Assembly (NCBI GenBank): GCA_937906495.1
Contig: CALCVT010000062.1
Span: 1-40,588, forward strand
DNA length: 40,588 nt
Direction: 5' to 3'
Origin: an uncultured Prevotella sp.
GTDB lineage: Bacteria; Bacteroidota; Bacteroidia; Bacteroidales; Bacteroidaceae
Positions within the stretch are counted from its first letter, which is position 1, and the number at the start of each line of letters is the position of its first letter. Made by a program: the position numbers and the translations under genes. Shown piece by piece: positions 1 to 8,228 of this stretch. A model generated the notes under the pieces. That model was not told where the DNA came from. It saw nothing but the letters and a program-made list of their open reading frames with translations, and made no database searches.

Positions 1-50
1 GCAACTGACTCTTAATCAGTGGGTCCAGGGTTCGAATCCCTGAGAGTGTA
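1..50 (+). tRNA. tRNA-Lys (CTT), 5'-truncated by the window edge
   Basis: The visible part starts just before the anticodon stem. The stem ACTGA/TCAGT (4-8 and 16-20) encloses the 7-base loop CTCTTAA, with anticodon CTT at 11-13, which reads lysine AAG codons. A 5-base variable region follows, then the T arm CAGGG-TTCGAAT-CCCTG (26-42), the 3' acceptor strand AGAGTGT (43-49) and discriminator A50. CCA is not encoded, so it would be added after transcription. The D arm and the 5' acceptor strand lie outside the window. Confidence 0.93.
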
Positions 51-52
51 CG

Positions 53-90
53 AAAAGTAGGGCAGGCCGGGAGGTTAGCCCTACTTTTTT
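53..90 (+). terminator. Intrinsic terminator after the tRNA gene
   Basis: An 11-bp perfect stem, AAAAGTAGGGC (53-63) with GCCCTACTTTT (78-88), is followed by T residues to position 90. It starts three bases after the tRNA end, so it ends the tRNA transcript. Confidence 0.85.
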
Positions 91-316
91 ATCTGCCATT
101 AACCACTTGTGTTTTTGCCTGTTTCGTTTAAATAGTAGGCGTATCCCCTCTTAGAGTATATCAATTTCTTTTGTGTTTAGGTGTAGAACTTCAAGTTGAA
201 AGTATCAATGCTTATGGTCGTATGCAGAATACGGTCTTTATTTTTATAAAAGTGTATGCAGTTTCAAGGCAACCGGAGTTTCGCATCGTATGTGCTTGGC
301 ATGCGGCATTGCAGTG
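91..316. other. Noncoding gap between the tRNA terminator and trmN6
   Basis: I see no convincing gene, consensus promoter or repeat here. Open frames entering it from 256 on the plus strand are shadows of trmN6 with no family resemblance. It lies downstream of both flanking units, so it is probably a convergent 3' region. Confidence 0.5.
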
Positions 317-1024
317 TTACAAATAAAAGTCGTTGCACAATAAACTATAAGCAGCCGATCTGCCGCCATCGGGGGCCGTCAGTATCAGTTCGTCGTTGGC
401 TGGTGTACTTTTGTGAAGGCAGAACTCCAGCAGAACCCTTTTACAAGGCTTTCCGGGGCGAGTTACAACTTGTGTGCAGCGCGTCAGGTGCAGTCCGTGT
501 ATGGTAGCCAGGGTTTTGAATTTGTTAAGAGCCGGTGCAGGTAAAATCAGCGAAAAGCGAGCATTCTGGTTGGAGTCGTCGAGCAGGTTGCATACGGTGC
601 GCAGCAGCGCACTAAACGTCAGTCCCCCACCAGCTGTATGGCGGGCTGCAGCCCTTGCAGCCGAAGGCGGCAGCAGTTCTTCTTGGTGATAAGGTGGATT
701 CGACAGGATGCAGTCGTAACGACCTTCCGTTGCTGCAAGCTGTGTAGCATCTTGGCAACGTATGGCAATTCTGGAGGCAAAAGGTGAATTCTGCACATTT
801 AAAAGAGCATCAGAAGCGGCAGCCTCGTCAATTTCGACCCCCGTAATCAAGGCTTGTGGATTGCGTTGCGCAGCCATTAAGGCAATAAGTCCGCTGCCGC
901 AGCCTAAATCTAAAATCCGCTGGCAGTCAGTGAGGTCAGCCCATGCACCCAGCAGAACCCCATCGGTACCCACCTTCATGGCGCAATGTGAGTCGTTAAT
1001 GATAAATTGTTTGAATGTAAACAC
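317..1024 (-). CDS. trmN6: tRNA1(Val) adenine-37 N6-methyltransferase (TrmN6/YfiC family)
   Basis: This is a SAM-dependent methyltransferase of the family that methylates N6 of A37 in tRNA1(Val). Family hallmarks run in order: FTFKQF near the N-terminus, CAMKVGTDGVLLGAWA, the SAM-binding motif DLGCGSGLIAL, and the catalytic NPPY motif of N6-adenine methyltransferases. The frame is open upstream to 1090 with ATG codons at 1090 and 1069. I prefer the GTG at 1024 (235 residues, beginning MFTFKQF) because a perfect Bacteroides-type -7 box (1056-1063) lies inside the longer versions, and FTFKQF sits close to the start in homologues as I recall them. The gene is divergent from lon. The family assignment is firm; the start is not. 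Confidence 0.87.
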   Translation of the reverse strand: MFTFKQFIINDSHCAMKVGTDGVLLGAWADLTDCQRILDLGCGSGLIALMAAQRNPQALITGVEIDEAAASDALLNVQNSPFASRIAIRCQDATQLAATEGRYDCILSNPPYHQEELLPPSAARAAARHTAGGGLTFSALLRTVCNLLDDSNQNARFSLILPAPALNKFKTLATIHGLHLTRCTQVVTRPGKPCKRVLLEFCLHKSTPANDELILTAPDGGRSAAYSLLCNDFYL

Positions 1025-1055
1025 GGTGGTTTGTTTATTGGCAATTATTTTGGGG

Positions 1056-1063
1056 CAAAAATA
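1056..1063 (-). promoter_or_regulatory. Candidate -7 promoter element for trmN6
   Basis: On the minus strand this reads TATTTTTG followed by C, matching the Bacteroides -7 consensus TAnnTTTGC. A -33 element is poor (CCTG at a 19-base spacing). It lies downstream of two in-frame ATG codons, which is the main argument for a later start. Confidence 0.45.
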
Positions 1064-1138
1064 CGACATTCCCCCCGAATGACAGGTCATGCAGGCATTT
1101 AAATGATTGCAGCGCTGTTACATCTCATTAAAAATTCG

Positions 1139-1147
1139 TACTTTTGC
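1139..1147 (+). promoter_or_regulatory. Candidate -7 promoter element for lon
   Basis: TACTTTTGC is an exact match to TAnnTTTGC, with no clear TTTG at -33. It would place the transcript start near 1153, 40 bases before the first possible TTG start of lon. Confidence 0.5.
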
Positions 1148-1192
1148 TTCGTAATAGCTTGGAGCTATACCTCATAGCGGTGCTTTGCTCAA

Positions 1193-3757
1193 TTGTATCG
1201 CACTCATAGTACGTACTTAATAATCCAGTTGAAATTGAAAGCCGATAATCCCCAAACCTCTTTTTCGTTGATAGCTGATTTTGACGGTGATATGGAGAGC
1301 TTGCTTCATACCCCTTTTGACGATACACTACCTGCACTCCCGTTGCGCAATATGATGCTCTTTCCCGGAATCGTAGGTTCTGTAACAGTAGGCCGCGACT
1401 CCAGTCTGAAGGTAGTTAACCAATCGCTAAAGCATAACTCGCTGGTAGCTGTGCTTGCCCAGAAAGATGCTGCGGTTGAAGAGCCAGATAAGGAAGATCT
1501 TTATGAAGAAGGTGTGCTTGCGCGCGTGATGCGTACCATCGACCTTCCAAATGGTAATGTTATTGCAATTTTGCAGAGCTATGGCCCTTTGCGCCTGGAG
1601 CAGGTTAAGCGCCGTCGCCCAACCTTGCGTGTAGCAGCATCACCCTTGGAAGAGGTTATTTATAATGAAAACGATGAGGAATTCAAAGCTTTGGTCGGCG
1701 AGTGCCGTGAGTCGGTAATACGTTATTTAGGACTTACCGACGGAGTGCGTACCGAAGAAGCCATTATGGCAGTGCGCAATATCTCGCACCCCGTGTTCCT
1801 TATTAACTTTATCTGCGTAAATATGACGCTTACGCAAGACGAACGCTACGAACTCTTAAAGGAACACGACCTGAAGCTTAGGGCCTACGCATTGCTCAAA
1901 CTGCTCAACCGCGAATGCCAATTTGCTATTATTAAACGCGAAATACAAGATCGTACCCGCGAAGATCTTGACCAACGGCAGCGTGAGTACTTCTTGCAAG
2001 AGCAAATTAAAAATTTGCAGAATGAGTTGGGCGAGGGTGACAACAGCGATGTGGCCGACCTTGAGAAGCGTGCTGCCAAACTCGTACTTCCGCCCAAGGT
2101 AGAAGAGAGTTTTAAGCGTGAACTCGATAAACTGCGTCGTATCAATCCGCAAGCCCCCGACTATACCGTGCAACTGAACTACTTGCAAACGGTAGTGGGA
2201 TTGCCCTGGGGTATTTATACGGAGGATAATCTTAATATAAAGAATGCGGAGCGTGTGCTGAACCGCGACCACTATGGCATGGAACGCGTAAAGGAGCGCA
2301 TCCTGGAATATTTGGCAACTTTGCGCTACCGCAAAACGGATAAGGCACCCATCGTGTGCTTGTATGGCCCTCCGGGAGTGGGTAAAACTTCGCTCGGCCG
2401 CAGCATTGCCGAAGCATTGAACCGCAAATATGTGCGTATATCGCTGGGCGGTATGCACGACGAGTCGGAAATTCGTGGCCATCGCCGTACCTACATAGGT
2501 GCTATGCCCGGACGCATAGTTAAGGGCATCATGAAAGGAGAATCGGCTAACCCTCTGTTTGTGCTCGATGAGATAGACAAAGTATCGTCGGGCAGTTATA
2601 ATGGCGATCCCTACAGTGCTCTGCTTGAGGTGCTCGACCCTGAGCAAAACAATGCCTTCCACGATAATTATTTGGATCTCGACTTCGACCTCTCAAAGGT
2701 TTTCTTTATTGCTACGGCCAATAACCTGCAAAACATACCGGCCCCCTTGCTCGACCGTATGGAGCTGATTGAAGTAGAGGGTTACTTGACCGAAGAAAAA
2801 ATGGAGATAGCCAGCCGGCACCTTATAAAAAAGCAGCAAAAGGAGTTTGACTTTGGCGAAGGTGCGGTGCTCAAGTTTACCCGTCCGGGTATAGAATACA
2901 TTATTGAGCACTATACGCGTGAGAGTGGTGTGCGACAACTCGAAAAGCAGATACAGAAGATATTCCGTAAGGTTGCGTATCTCACCTCGACTGCCGATGA
3001 TGGCACCATGCCTTATTGCGGACATAGCCTTAAACCAGCTGATGTTGAGAAACTGCTGGGCAAACCCATCTTTAGCCGCGATAAATACCAGGGAAATGGT
3101 TATGCGGGAGTAGTAACGGGATTGGCCTGGACTGCGGTCGGAGGCGAAATATTATTTATCGAAACCAGCGTAAGTCGGAGCCCGAGTGCTAAACTGACCT
3201 TGACGGGAAACTTGGGAGATGTAATGAAGGAGAGTGCTGTATTGGCACTCGAATACATCAAAGGGCATGCCGATAAACTGGGAATAGACCATCGTGTCTT
3301 TGACCATTGGGGCATACACATTCATGTGCCCGAAGGGGCAACCCCCAAGGATGGCCCATCGGCCGGTATAACGATTGCTACTTCGATAGCCTCGGCATTG
3401 ACTCAGCGCAAAGTACGCAGTAATTTGGCTATGACCGGCGAGATTACATTACGCGGACGAGTTCTTCCGGTGGGTGGTATCAAGGAAAAGATATTGGCTG
3501 CAAAACGAGCCGGAATTACAGACATACTTATTTCTACCGAGAACCGTAAGGATATAGAAGAAATAAATGAGCGTTATGTAAGCGGCTTGAACTTTCACTT
3601 TGTTGACGACGTGCAGGATGTGCTCAGCTTTGCCCTGCTCGAAGAGCGAGTGGATAATGCTATCGAACTGACTATACCTTCGGATAGCAATCCGAAGACT
3701 CCAGAGGCGGCAGCCAACAACCTGGCCGGAGCACGCCTTATGATGGAAGATAAGTAG
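1193..3757 (+). CDS. lon: ATP-dependent protease La (Lon)
   Basis: Cytoplasmic AAA+ serine protease that unfolds and degrades damaged and regulatory proteins. In 854-residue numbering: an N-terminal LON substrate domain (about 45-240, starting at LPALPLRNMMLFPG), a coiled linker with RTREDLDQRQREYFLQEQ, Walker A GPPGVGKT at 392-399, Walker B LFVLDEIDK, and the C-terminal protease domain with catalytic Ser723 in PKDGPSAG and the partner lysine in GGIKEK (Lys766 by the 43-residue spacing seen in E. coli Lon). Length is normal for Bacteroidota. The first codon used here is TTG; TTG at 1229 (M-KLKADN) or ATG at 1292 are alternatives. Conserved residues just before 1292 (ADFDGD) argue against the last. 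A hairpin follows the stop, so lon is probably monocistronic. Confidence 0.96.
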   Translation: MYRTHSTYLIIQLKLKADNPQTSFSLIADFDGDMESLLHTPFDDTLPALPLRNMMLFPGIVGSVTVGRDSSLKVVNQSLKHNSLVAVLAQKDAAVEEPDKEDLYEEGVLARVMRTIDLPNGNVIAILQSYGPLRLEQVKRRRPTLRVAASPLEEVIYNENDEEFKALVGECRESVIRYLGLTDGVRTEEAIMAVRNISHPVFLINFICVNMTLTQDERYELLKEHDLKLRAYALLKLLNRECQFAIIKREIQDRTREDLDQRQREYFLQEQIKNLQNELGEGDNSDVADLEKRAAKLVLPPKVEESFKRELDKLRRINPQAPDYTVQLNYLQTVVGLPWGIYTEDNLNIKNAERVLNRDHYGMERVKERILEYLATLRYRKTDKAPIVCLYGPPGVGKTSLGRSIAEALNRKYVRISLGGMHDESEIRGHRRTYIGAMPGRIVKGIMKGESANPLFVLDEIDKVSSGSYNGDPYSALLEVLDPEQNNAFHDNYLDLDFDLSKVFFIATANNLQNIPAPLLDRMELIEVEGYLTEEKMEIASRHLIKKQQKEFDFGEGAVLKFTRPGIEYIIEHYTRESGVRQLEKQIQKIFRKVAYLTSTADDGTMPYCGHSLKPADVEKLLGKPIFSRDKYQGNGYAGVVTGLAWTAVGGEILFIETSVSRSPSAKLTLTGNLGDVMKESAVLALEYIKGHADKLGIDHRVFDHWGIHIHVPEGATPKDGPSAGITIATSIASALTQRKVRSNLAMTGEITLRGRVLPVGGIKEKILAAKRAGITDILISTENRKDIEEINERYVSGLNFHFVDDVQDVLSFALLEERVDNAIELTIPSDSNPKTPEAAANNLAGARLMMEDK

Positions 3758-3767
3758 TAAGCAATGG

Positions 3768-3806
3768 GCAAGAGGGATGTTTAACAAGCAACCCTCTTGC
3801 TCTTTG
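3768..3806 (+). terminator. Terminator after lon
   Basis: A 9-bp perfect stem GCAAGAGGG (3768-3776) with CCCTCTTGC (3792-3800) is followed by TCTTTG. It begins 10 bases after the lon stop. The T tract is short, so it may be leaky. Confidence 0.6.
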
Positions 3807-3890
3807 TGCGCCACAGACCCCCGTGTTCTCTGCTGGTACGGAATTTAAGGAGCCGGCTTATGCAGTGAGCACTGTTACTAGATTTCGGGC

Positions 3891-3932
3891 AAAGGCGATT
3901 GATGCCGTTTTAAAGGCGATTGATGCCGTTTT
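3891..3932 (+). repeat. Perfect tandem duplication, 2 x 21 bp, upstream of tgt
   Basis: Two identical 21-base copies lie head to tail at 3891-3911 and 3912-3932; each starts AAAGGCGATT and ends GCCGTTTT. The array ends 40 bases before the tgt start codon, in the lon-tgt gap. The frame running through it is open, but it precedes the conserved Tgt N-terminus and is probably not translated. Confidence 0.9.
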
Positions 3933-3972
3933 TAGATGCCCAACACCATTCTCTTTTAAGATATTATACGTT

Positions 3973-5103
3973 ATGAATTTTACGTTGCAACATACTGATG
4001 CTACCAGCGCGGCACGTGCCGGACTGATTGATACAGCTCACGGACAAATCCATACTCCTATCTTTATGCCAGTAGGTACAGTGGGGAGTGTTAAGGGTGT
4101 GCATCTGCATGAAATAAAAGAAGATATTCAAGCTGAAATCATTTTGGGCAACACATACCACCTCTACTTGCGTCCCGGCCTTGAAATACTTGAAAAGGCC
4201 GGAGGCTTGCATAAGTTTAATGGTTTTGATCGTCCTATGTTGACTGACAGCGGGGGATTCCAGGTTTTTTCGCTTTCGGGAATCCGTAAATTAACAGAGG
4301 AAGGGTGTGAATTCCGTTCTCACATCGATGGAAGTAAACACTTTTTTAGTCCGGAGCGCGTAATGGATATCGAGCGTACGATAGGAGCCGATATTATGAT
4401 GGCTTTTGATGAATGTCCGCCGGGTACTGCCGACTACGCCTATGCCCGAAAGAGCCTAGACTTGACTCATGGTTGGATGAAGCGTTGCTGGAAGCGTTTT
4501 CATGAAACCGAACCGAAGTATGGCTATTCACAAGCACTCTTTCCTATTGTGCAAGGCTGTGTTTATAAAGATTTGCGTCAGGAAAGTGCACGGTTTATGA
4601 CAGATTTCGGTGCCGAAGGTTACGCTATTGGTGGATTGGCAGTAGGTGAACCAGCTGAGCAGATGTACGAAATGATAGAAGTGGTTAACGATATTCTGCC
4701 CACCAATCGTCCCCGCTATTTGATGGGAGTTGGTACCCCTGTCAATATACTCGAAGGCATAGAGCGCGGAGTGGATATGTTTGATTGCGTGATGCCTACC
4801 CGTAACGGACGTAATGCTTGTTTGTTTACGGCAGAGGGTATTATCAATATGCGTAATGCCAAGTGGGCAGACTGCTTTGAGCCGGTCGACCCCATGGGAC
4901 ATTGTTTTGCCGACCTGCATTATACCAAGGCCTACTTGCACCACTTGTTCAAAGCAAAAGAACTCCTTGCCATGCAAATAGCCTCTATTCATAATCTGGC
5001 TTTCTATCTATGGCTGGTGCGTGAGGCGCGTCAACAGATTTTGGCAGATAATTTCGGCCCCTGGAAACGCGACATGGTCGAAAAACTGATGCGTAAGTTG
5101 TAA
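3973..5103 (+). CDS. tgt: tRNA-guanine transglycosylase (queuine tRNA-ribosyltransferase)
   Basis: Exchanges guanine-34 for the queuosine precursor preQ1 in GUN-anticodon tRNAs. The 376-residue protein has the TIM-barrel signatures LTDSGGFQVFSL (Asp92 as general base) and the nucleophile Asp271 in FDCVMPTRNGRN. The frame is open upstream to 3823, but homology begins at MNFTLQHTDATSAARAG, so I use the ATG at 3973. Oddity: the zinc site of bacterial Tgt (Cys-x-Cys-x2-Cys-x25-His) falls at Gly309, Cys311, Asp314 and His340 with exactly the canonical spacing, so two of the four ligands are replaced. The permease gene begins 19 bases after the stop, suggesting co-transcription. Confidence 0.95.
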   Translation: MNFTLQHTDATSAARAGLIDTAHGQIHTPIFMPVGTVGSVKGVHLHEIKEDIQAEIILGNTYHLYLRPGLEILEKAGGLHKFNGFDRPMLTDSGGFQVFSLSGIRKLTEEGCEFRSHIDGSKHFFSPERVMDIERTIGADIMMAFDECPPGTADYAYARKSLDLTHGWMKRCWKRFHETEPKYGYSQALFPIVQGCVYKDLRQESARFMTDFGAEGYAIGGLAVGEPAEQMYEMIEVVNDILPTNRPRYLMGVGTPVNILEGIERGVDMFDCVMPTRNGRNACLFTAEGIINMRNAKWADCFEPVDPMGHCFADLHYTKAYLHHLFKAKELLAMQIASIHNLAFYLWLVREARQQILADNFGPWKRDMVEKLMRKL

Positions 5104-5122
5104 CATTCATTCCCTTGAACGT

Positions 5123-6343
5123 ATGTTTAACAAGTTATTATCGAAAATTCGCGGAACTAAATTTGCAGAAACCCGTGCGGATGATGAGGCCGGAGCAAAC
5201 CAAGACCATCGTAGACAAGAGGCACACAATAAGCAGGGAGGACACCGCCCGTTTATTGGGCGTCTTGATCGCTACATCATTTATAAGTTTCTGAGTACTT
5301 ACATTTTTCTTATCACCATTATTGTGGTGATAGCCGTAATTTTCGACTTCAACGAAAAGATTGACAAACTGACACGAAGCCATGCCCCCGTGCAGAAGAT
5401 AATCTTTGACTATTACGTCAACTTTGTTCCTTATTTTGTCAATCTCTTCAGTCCGCTCTTTGTATTTATAGCTGTCATCTTCTTTACATCGAAGCTGGCC
5501 GACAACTCTGAGATTATAGCCATGAAGAGTACGGGTATGAGTTTCAGACGTCTGCTTCGCCCTTATATGTTTTCGGCTGCGCTTATTGCTGCGGTAACTT
5601 TTCTGCTTGGAGCTTATGTTATTCCGCAGAGCAATGTGGCAAGAGTTAACTTTGAGAATCGTTACATTAAGAAACGTACGGATGTAACCTCAGTCGAAAA
5701 CGTGCAGATGCAGGTGGATACAGGAGTGGTGGCCTACATTACTCACTTTGATAATGTAACCAAGAGTGGATATGGCTTTACACTCGATAAGTTTGTCGAT
5801 AAAAAACTGGTGTCTCATCTTACAGCTCAAACAATTCAGTATGACACACTGTCTGACCATCGGTTCTCATGGACGTTACGTCAGTATAACATACGTACAC
5901 TAAAGGGTATGCGCGAAAAGTTGGAGCATGGAGCGCGATTAGATACCATGATTATGATGGAGCCGAAAGACTTCTTCTATGTCAGAGGCCAGCAGGAAAC
6001 GATGACTGTACCTGAACTCGATGAGTTTATAGCTCGCCAAAAGCTTCGGGGTGCAGCAGGAGTAAGTACCTTTGAGGTAGAATATCACAAACGATTTGCC
6101 ACTCCTTTTGCTGCATTTATTTTGACAATAATAGGTGTCAGTCTTTCGTGCGAGAAACGTAAAGGGGGCATGGGAACGAGTATCGGTGTGGGTATAGCCC
6201 TGAGTTTTGCCTATATTTTGTTCCAGACGGTATCGTCTACATTTGCACTTAATGCAGGGTGGCCGGCTATGTTTGCTGTGTGGTTGCCTAATATACTGTT
6301 TGCAATTATTGCTTTTGTGCTTTATAGGCGTACACCGCAGTAA
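5123..6343 (+). CDS. LptF/LptG (YjgP/YjgQ) family permease of LPS export
   Basis: Inner-membrane protein of the LptF/LptG family; with LptB these extract LPS from the inner membrane and pass it to the periplasmic bridge. The 406 residues comprise a polar N-terminal tail of about 45 residues, a first helix with RLDRYIIYKFLSTYIF, two further helices to about residue 165, a periplasmic beta-rich domain (about 170-310), and three C-terminal helices (FAAFILTIIGVSLSC, IGVGIALSFAYILFQ, MFAVWLPNILFAIIAFVLYRR). It closely follows tgt. I cannot tell LptF from LptG by eye; Bacteroidota usually carry separate members. Confidence 0.88.
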   Translation: MFNKLLSKIRGTKFAETRADDEAGANQDHRRQEAHNKQGGHRPFIGRLDRYIIYKFLSTYIFLITIIVVIAVIFDFNEKIDKLTRSHAPVQKIIFDYYVNFVPYFVNLFSPLFVFIAVIFFTSKLADNSEIIAMKSTGMSFRRLLRPYMFSAALIAAVTFLLGAYVIPQSNVARVNFENRYIKKRTDVTSVENVQMQVDTGVVAYITHFDNVTKSGYGFTLDKFVDKKLVSHLTAQTIQYDTLSDHRFSWTLRQYNIRTLKGMREKLEHGARLDTMIMMEPKDFFYVRGQQETMTVPELDEFIARQKLRGAAGVSTFEVEYHKRFATPFAAFILTIIGVSLSCEKRKGGMGTSIGVGIALSFAYILFQTVSSTFALNAGWPAMFAVWLPNILFAIIAFVLYRRTPQ

Positions 6344-6472
6344 GTTTGTAGAACTTTATGCACAGTTGAACTTTATTTCGGAGCAATTGGTTTGCAGTGC
6401 TGAAGGCAAATCCAAGGCTTGCATGCTTACTCCTTATTATTATTGTCGGTACAGGTTAAACTGCTGCTGGCA

Positions 6473-6500
6473 GTTGGTCGGGTTGGGCCGACCCCTCAAC
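6473..6500 (+). promoter_or_regulatory. Small GC-rich hairpin in the leader of the DEAD-box helicase gene
   Basis: GGTCGG (6476-6481) pairs with CCGACC (6488-6493), and flanking GTT/AAC can extend the stem across a small bulge. It ends about 20 bases before the start codon. There is no T tract, so it is not a terminator; a role in translation control is only a guess. Confidence 0.25.
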
Positions 6501-6520
6501 TTCGTAAACGAGTAAATTGA

Positions 6521-7918
6521 ATGATTGAAGAAAAAGCAACCGAGGTGTTCTTTGAGGACCTCGAACTTTCAGAAGATGTGCTTGATGCACTCTACGATAT
6601 GCGTTTTGAAAAATGCACTCCCGTGCAAGCGCATTGTATTCCGCCTATTTTGCAAAACCGCGATGTCTTAGGTGTGGCTCAGACAGGAACCGGCAAAACA
6701 GCTGCCTATCTGCTGCCTTTGCTCACAGTGCTGGCACGCGATCCACACCCGGTCGATGCGGTAAATTGTTTGGTAATTGCGCCAACGCGTGAACTCGCTC
6801 GCCAGATTGATCAGGCTTTGCAAGGATTTGCTTATTATACAGGAATAAATGCTGTTGCCGTTTATGGTGGAAATGATGGGGCACGCTATGAACAGGAACG
6901 CCGTTCGCTTCAGGCTGGAGCTGATATTGTGCTGGCAACTCCAGGACGCTTGATTACGCATTTGCAACTGGGAACACTCGATTTGAGTCGCACTACACAC
7001 CTGGTGCTCGACGAGGCAGACCGCATGCTCGATATGGGATTTGCAGATGATATTCTGACCATTGTCAAAAATATGCCTGTACAGCGCCAAACCATTCTAT
7101 TTTCAGCAACGATGCCTCCCAAAATAGCTCAGCTTGCCCGCACGGTGATGAATAATCCCGTTGAGGTAGAGATTGCCGTATCAAAACCTGCTGAGAATAT
7201 AGCGCAGAGTGTTTATTTGAGTCATGAGGGGGATAAACCTTTGATATTGAAGCAACTCTTTAAGGAGCAGCCTCCTCATCGGGTCATTTTGTTCTGTTCT
7301 TCTAAACAAAAGGTTAAGGAACTGGCCATTCTGCTCAAGCGTAAGGGATATAATGCCCGCGCTATGCATTCGGATTTGGAACAGAGTGAGCGCGACGAAG
7401 TGATGCAGTTGTTCAGAGCACAAAAGGTAGATTTACTTGTAGCTACCGACATTGTGGCCCGAGGCATTGATATTGATGATATTACAATGGTTATCAATTA
7501 TGATGCACCACATGATGCTGAAGATTATGTACACCGTATTGGACGCACTGCACGTGCTGGACGTGAAGGATATGCAGTAACACTTATAGGTGAGAAGGAC
7601 CTTGCTGCGTTGGCTACCATTGAGCGGATTCTGAAAATTAAGATTCCAAGAGCAGCACTTCCCGAAGGAGTACGCCCCCCTTCGTCTGAGTTGCAGCGTT
7701 CGTCTTCTAAACAACGCGGAAATCGTCGTGGAAATCGCAGACATAGCGGAGTGCATGCAGCCAAAACTGCTAAAGATAAGGGAACTGATGCAGCCGGAAC
7801 TTCAACTAAGCAGCGAAGTGGACAGCAGGGCGAACAGAAACCACGTAAAAAAAACAGACGAAAGCCAGTTACAACCAAGCCGCAGGAGGCGAGTGCAAGG
7901 CAGAATAAGTCTGAGTGA
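6521..7918 (+). CDS. DEAD-box ATP-dependent RNA helicase (RhlE/DeaD-like)
   Basis: Superfamily 2 RNA helicase that remodels RNA in ribosome assembly or mRNA decay. The core motifs are complete: Q motif FEKCTPVQ (29-36), motif I AQTGTGKT (53-60), PTREL (88-92), TPGR (140-143), DEAD (164-167), SAT (195-197), then ATDIVARGIDI and HRIGRTARAGR in the second RecA domain. After about residue 390 there is a basic, low-complexity tail rich in Lys, Arg, Gln and Ser (RGNRRGNRR, RKKNRRK), typical of RNA-binding extensions. The gap to the permease is 177 bases and I see no consensus promoter in it. Two hairpins follow the stop. The exact paralogue cannot be named from sequence alone. Confidence 0.94.
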   Translation: MIEEKATEVFFEDLELSEDVLDALYDMRFEKCTPVQAHCIPPILQNRDVLGVAQTGTGKTAAYLLPLLTVLARDPHPVDAVNCLVIAPTRELARQIDQALQGFAYYTGINAVAVYGGNDGARYEQERRSLQAGADIVLATPGRLITHLQLGTLDLSRTTHLVLDEADRMLDMGFADDILTIVKNMPVQRQTILFSATMPPKIAQLARTVMNNPVEVEIAVSKPAENIAQSVYLSHEGDKPLILKQLFKEQPPHRVILFCSSKQKVKELAILLKRKGYNARAMHSDLEQSERDEVMQLFRAQKVDLLVATDIVARGIDIDDITMVINYDAPHDAEDYVHRIGRTARAGREGYAVTLIGEKDLAALATIERILKIKIPRAALPEGVRPPSSELQRSSSKQRGNRRGNRRHSGVHAAKTAKDKGTDAAGTSTKQRSGQQGEQKPRKKNRRKPVTTKPQEASARQNKSE

Positions 7919-7924
7919 TATGGA

Positions 7925-7944
7925 GTATATCCTTCTGGATATAC
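7925..7944 (+). other. Perfect 8-bp hairpin just after the helicase stop
   Basis: GTATATCC (7925-7932), loop TTCT, GGATATAC (7937-7944). The stem is AT-rich and followed by GGATTTCTTTG rather than a T run, so it may protect the 3' end rather than terminate. Confidence 0.4.
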
Positions 7945-7974
7945 ACGGATTTCTTTGTAGTACTTAACATCGTA

Positions 7975-8025
7975 TTGTGGCCCATCAGGCAAGGGCTTGA
8001 CGGGCCACAAATTTAATCTTTTTGA
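7975..8025 (+). terminator. Candidate terminator of the helicase transcript
   Basis: TTGTGGCCC (7975-7983) pairs with GGGCCACAA (8002-8010), and the downstream ATTTAATCTTTTT gives a delayed T tract. Confidence 0.55.
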
Positions 8026-8135
8026 GGTAATACTCTTCTATTTCTATTCATACTTCAGCATTAGTACTTAAAGCTTACGTTTTCCTCGCAGAGGCATATG
8101 GCAAATTGCCAGATAGTATAATAACCAGTAAAATG

Positions 8136-8173
8136 CAGCGCCCCGAAAGTAAACATAGACTTTCGGGGCGCTG
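8136..8173. terminator. Bidirectional terminator between convergent genes
   Basis: A 15-bp perfect stem, CAGCGCCCCGAAAGT (8136-8150) with ACTTTCGGGGCGCTG (8159-8173), has an 8-base loop. It lies between the plus-strand helicase and the minus-strand serine palmitoyltransferase. T residues follow on plus (TTAATGTGTTTT), and ATTTTAC follows on the minus strand, so it can serve both transcripts. Confidence 0.75.
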
Positions 8174-8228
8174 TTAATGTGTTTTAGTTGGGTATAGGCA
8201 TAAGTCTGCCACTACCTTTTAAATATTA

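Noticed and set aside
256..507. 83-codon plus-strand ORF over the trmN6 3' end
   Set aside because: No motif, no promoter, and antisense to a clear gene.
1856..2662. 268-codon open frame antisense to lon
   Set aside because: It lies wholly inside the conserved lon coding region, has no family motif, and no promoter or terminator fits it.
3823..3972. N-terminal extension of Tgt
   Set aside because: It is encoded largely by the duplicated 21-bp unit and precedes the conserved family start.
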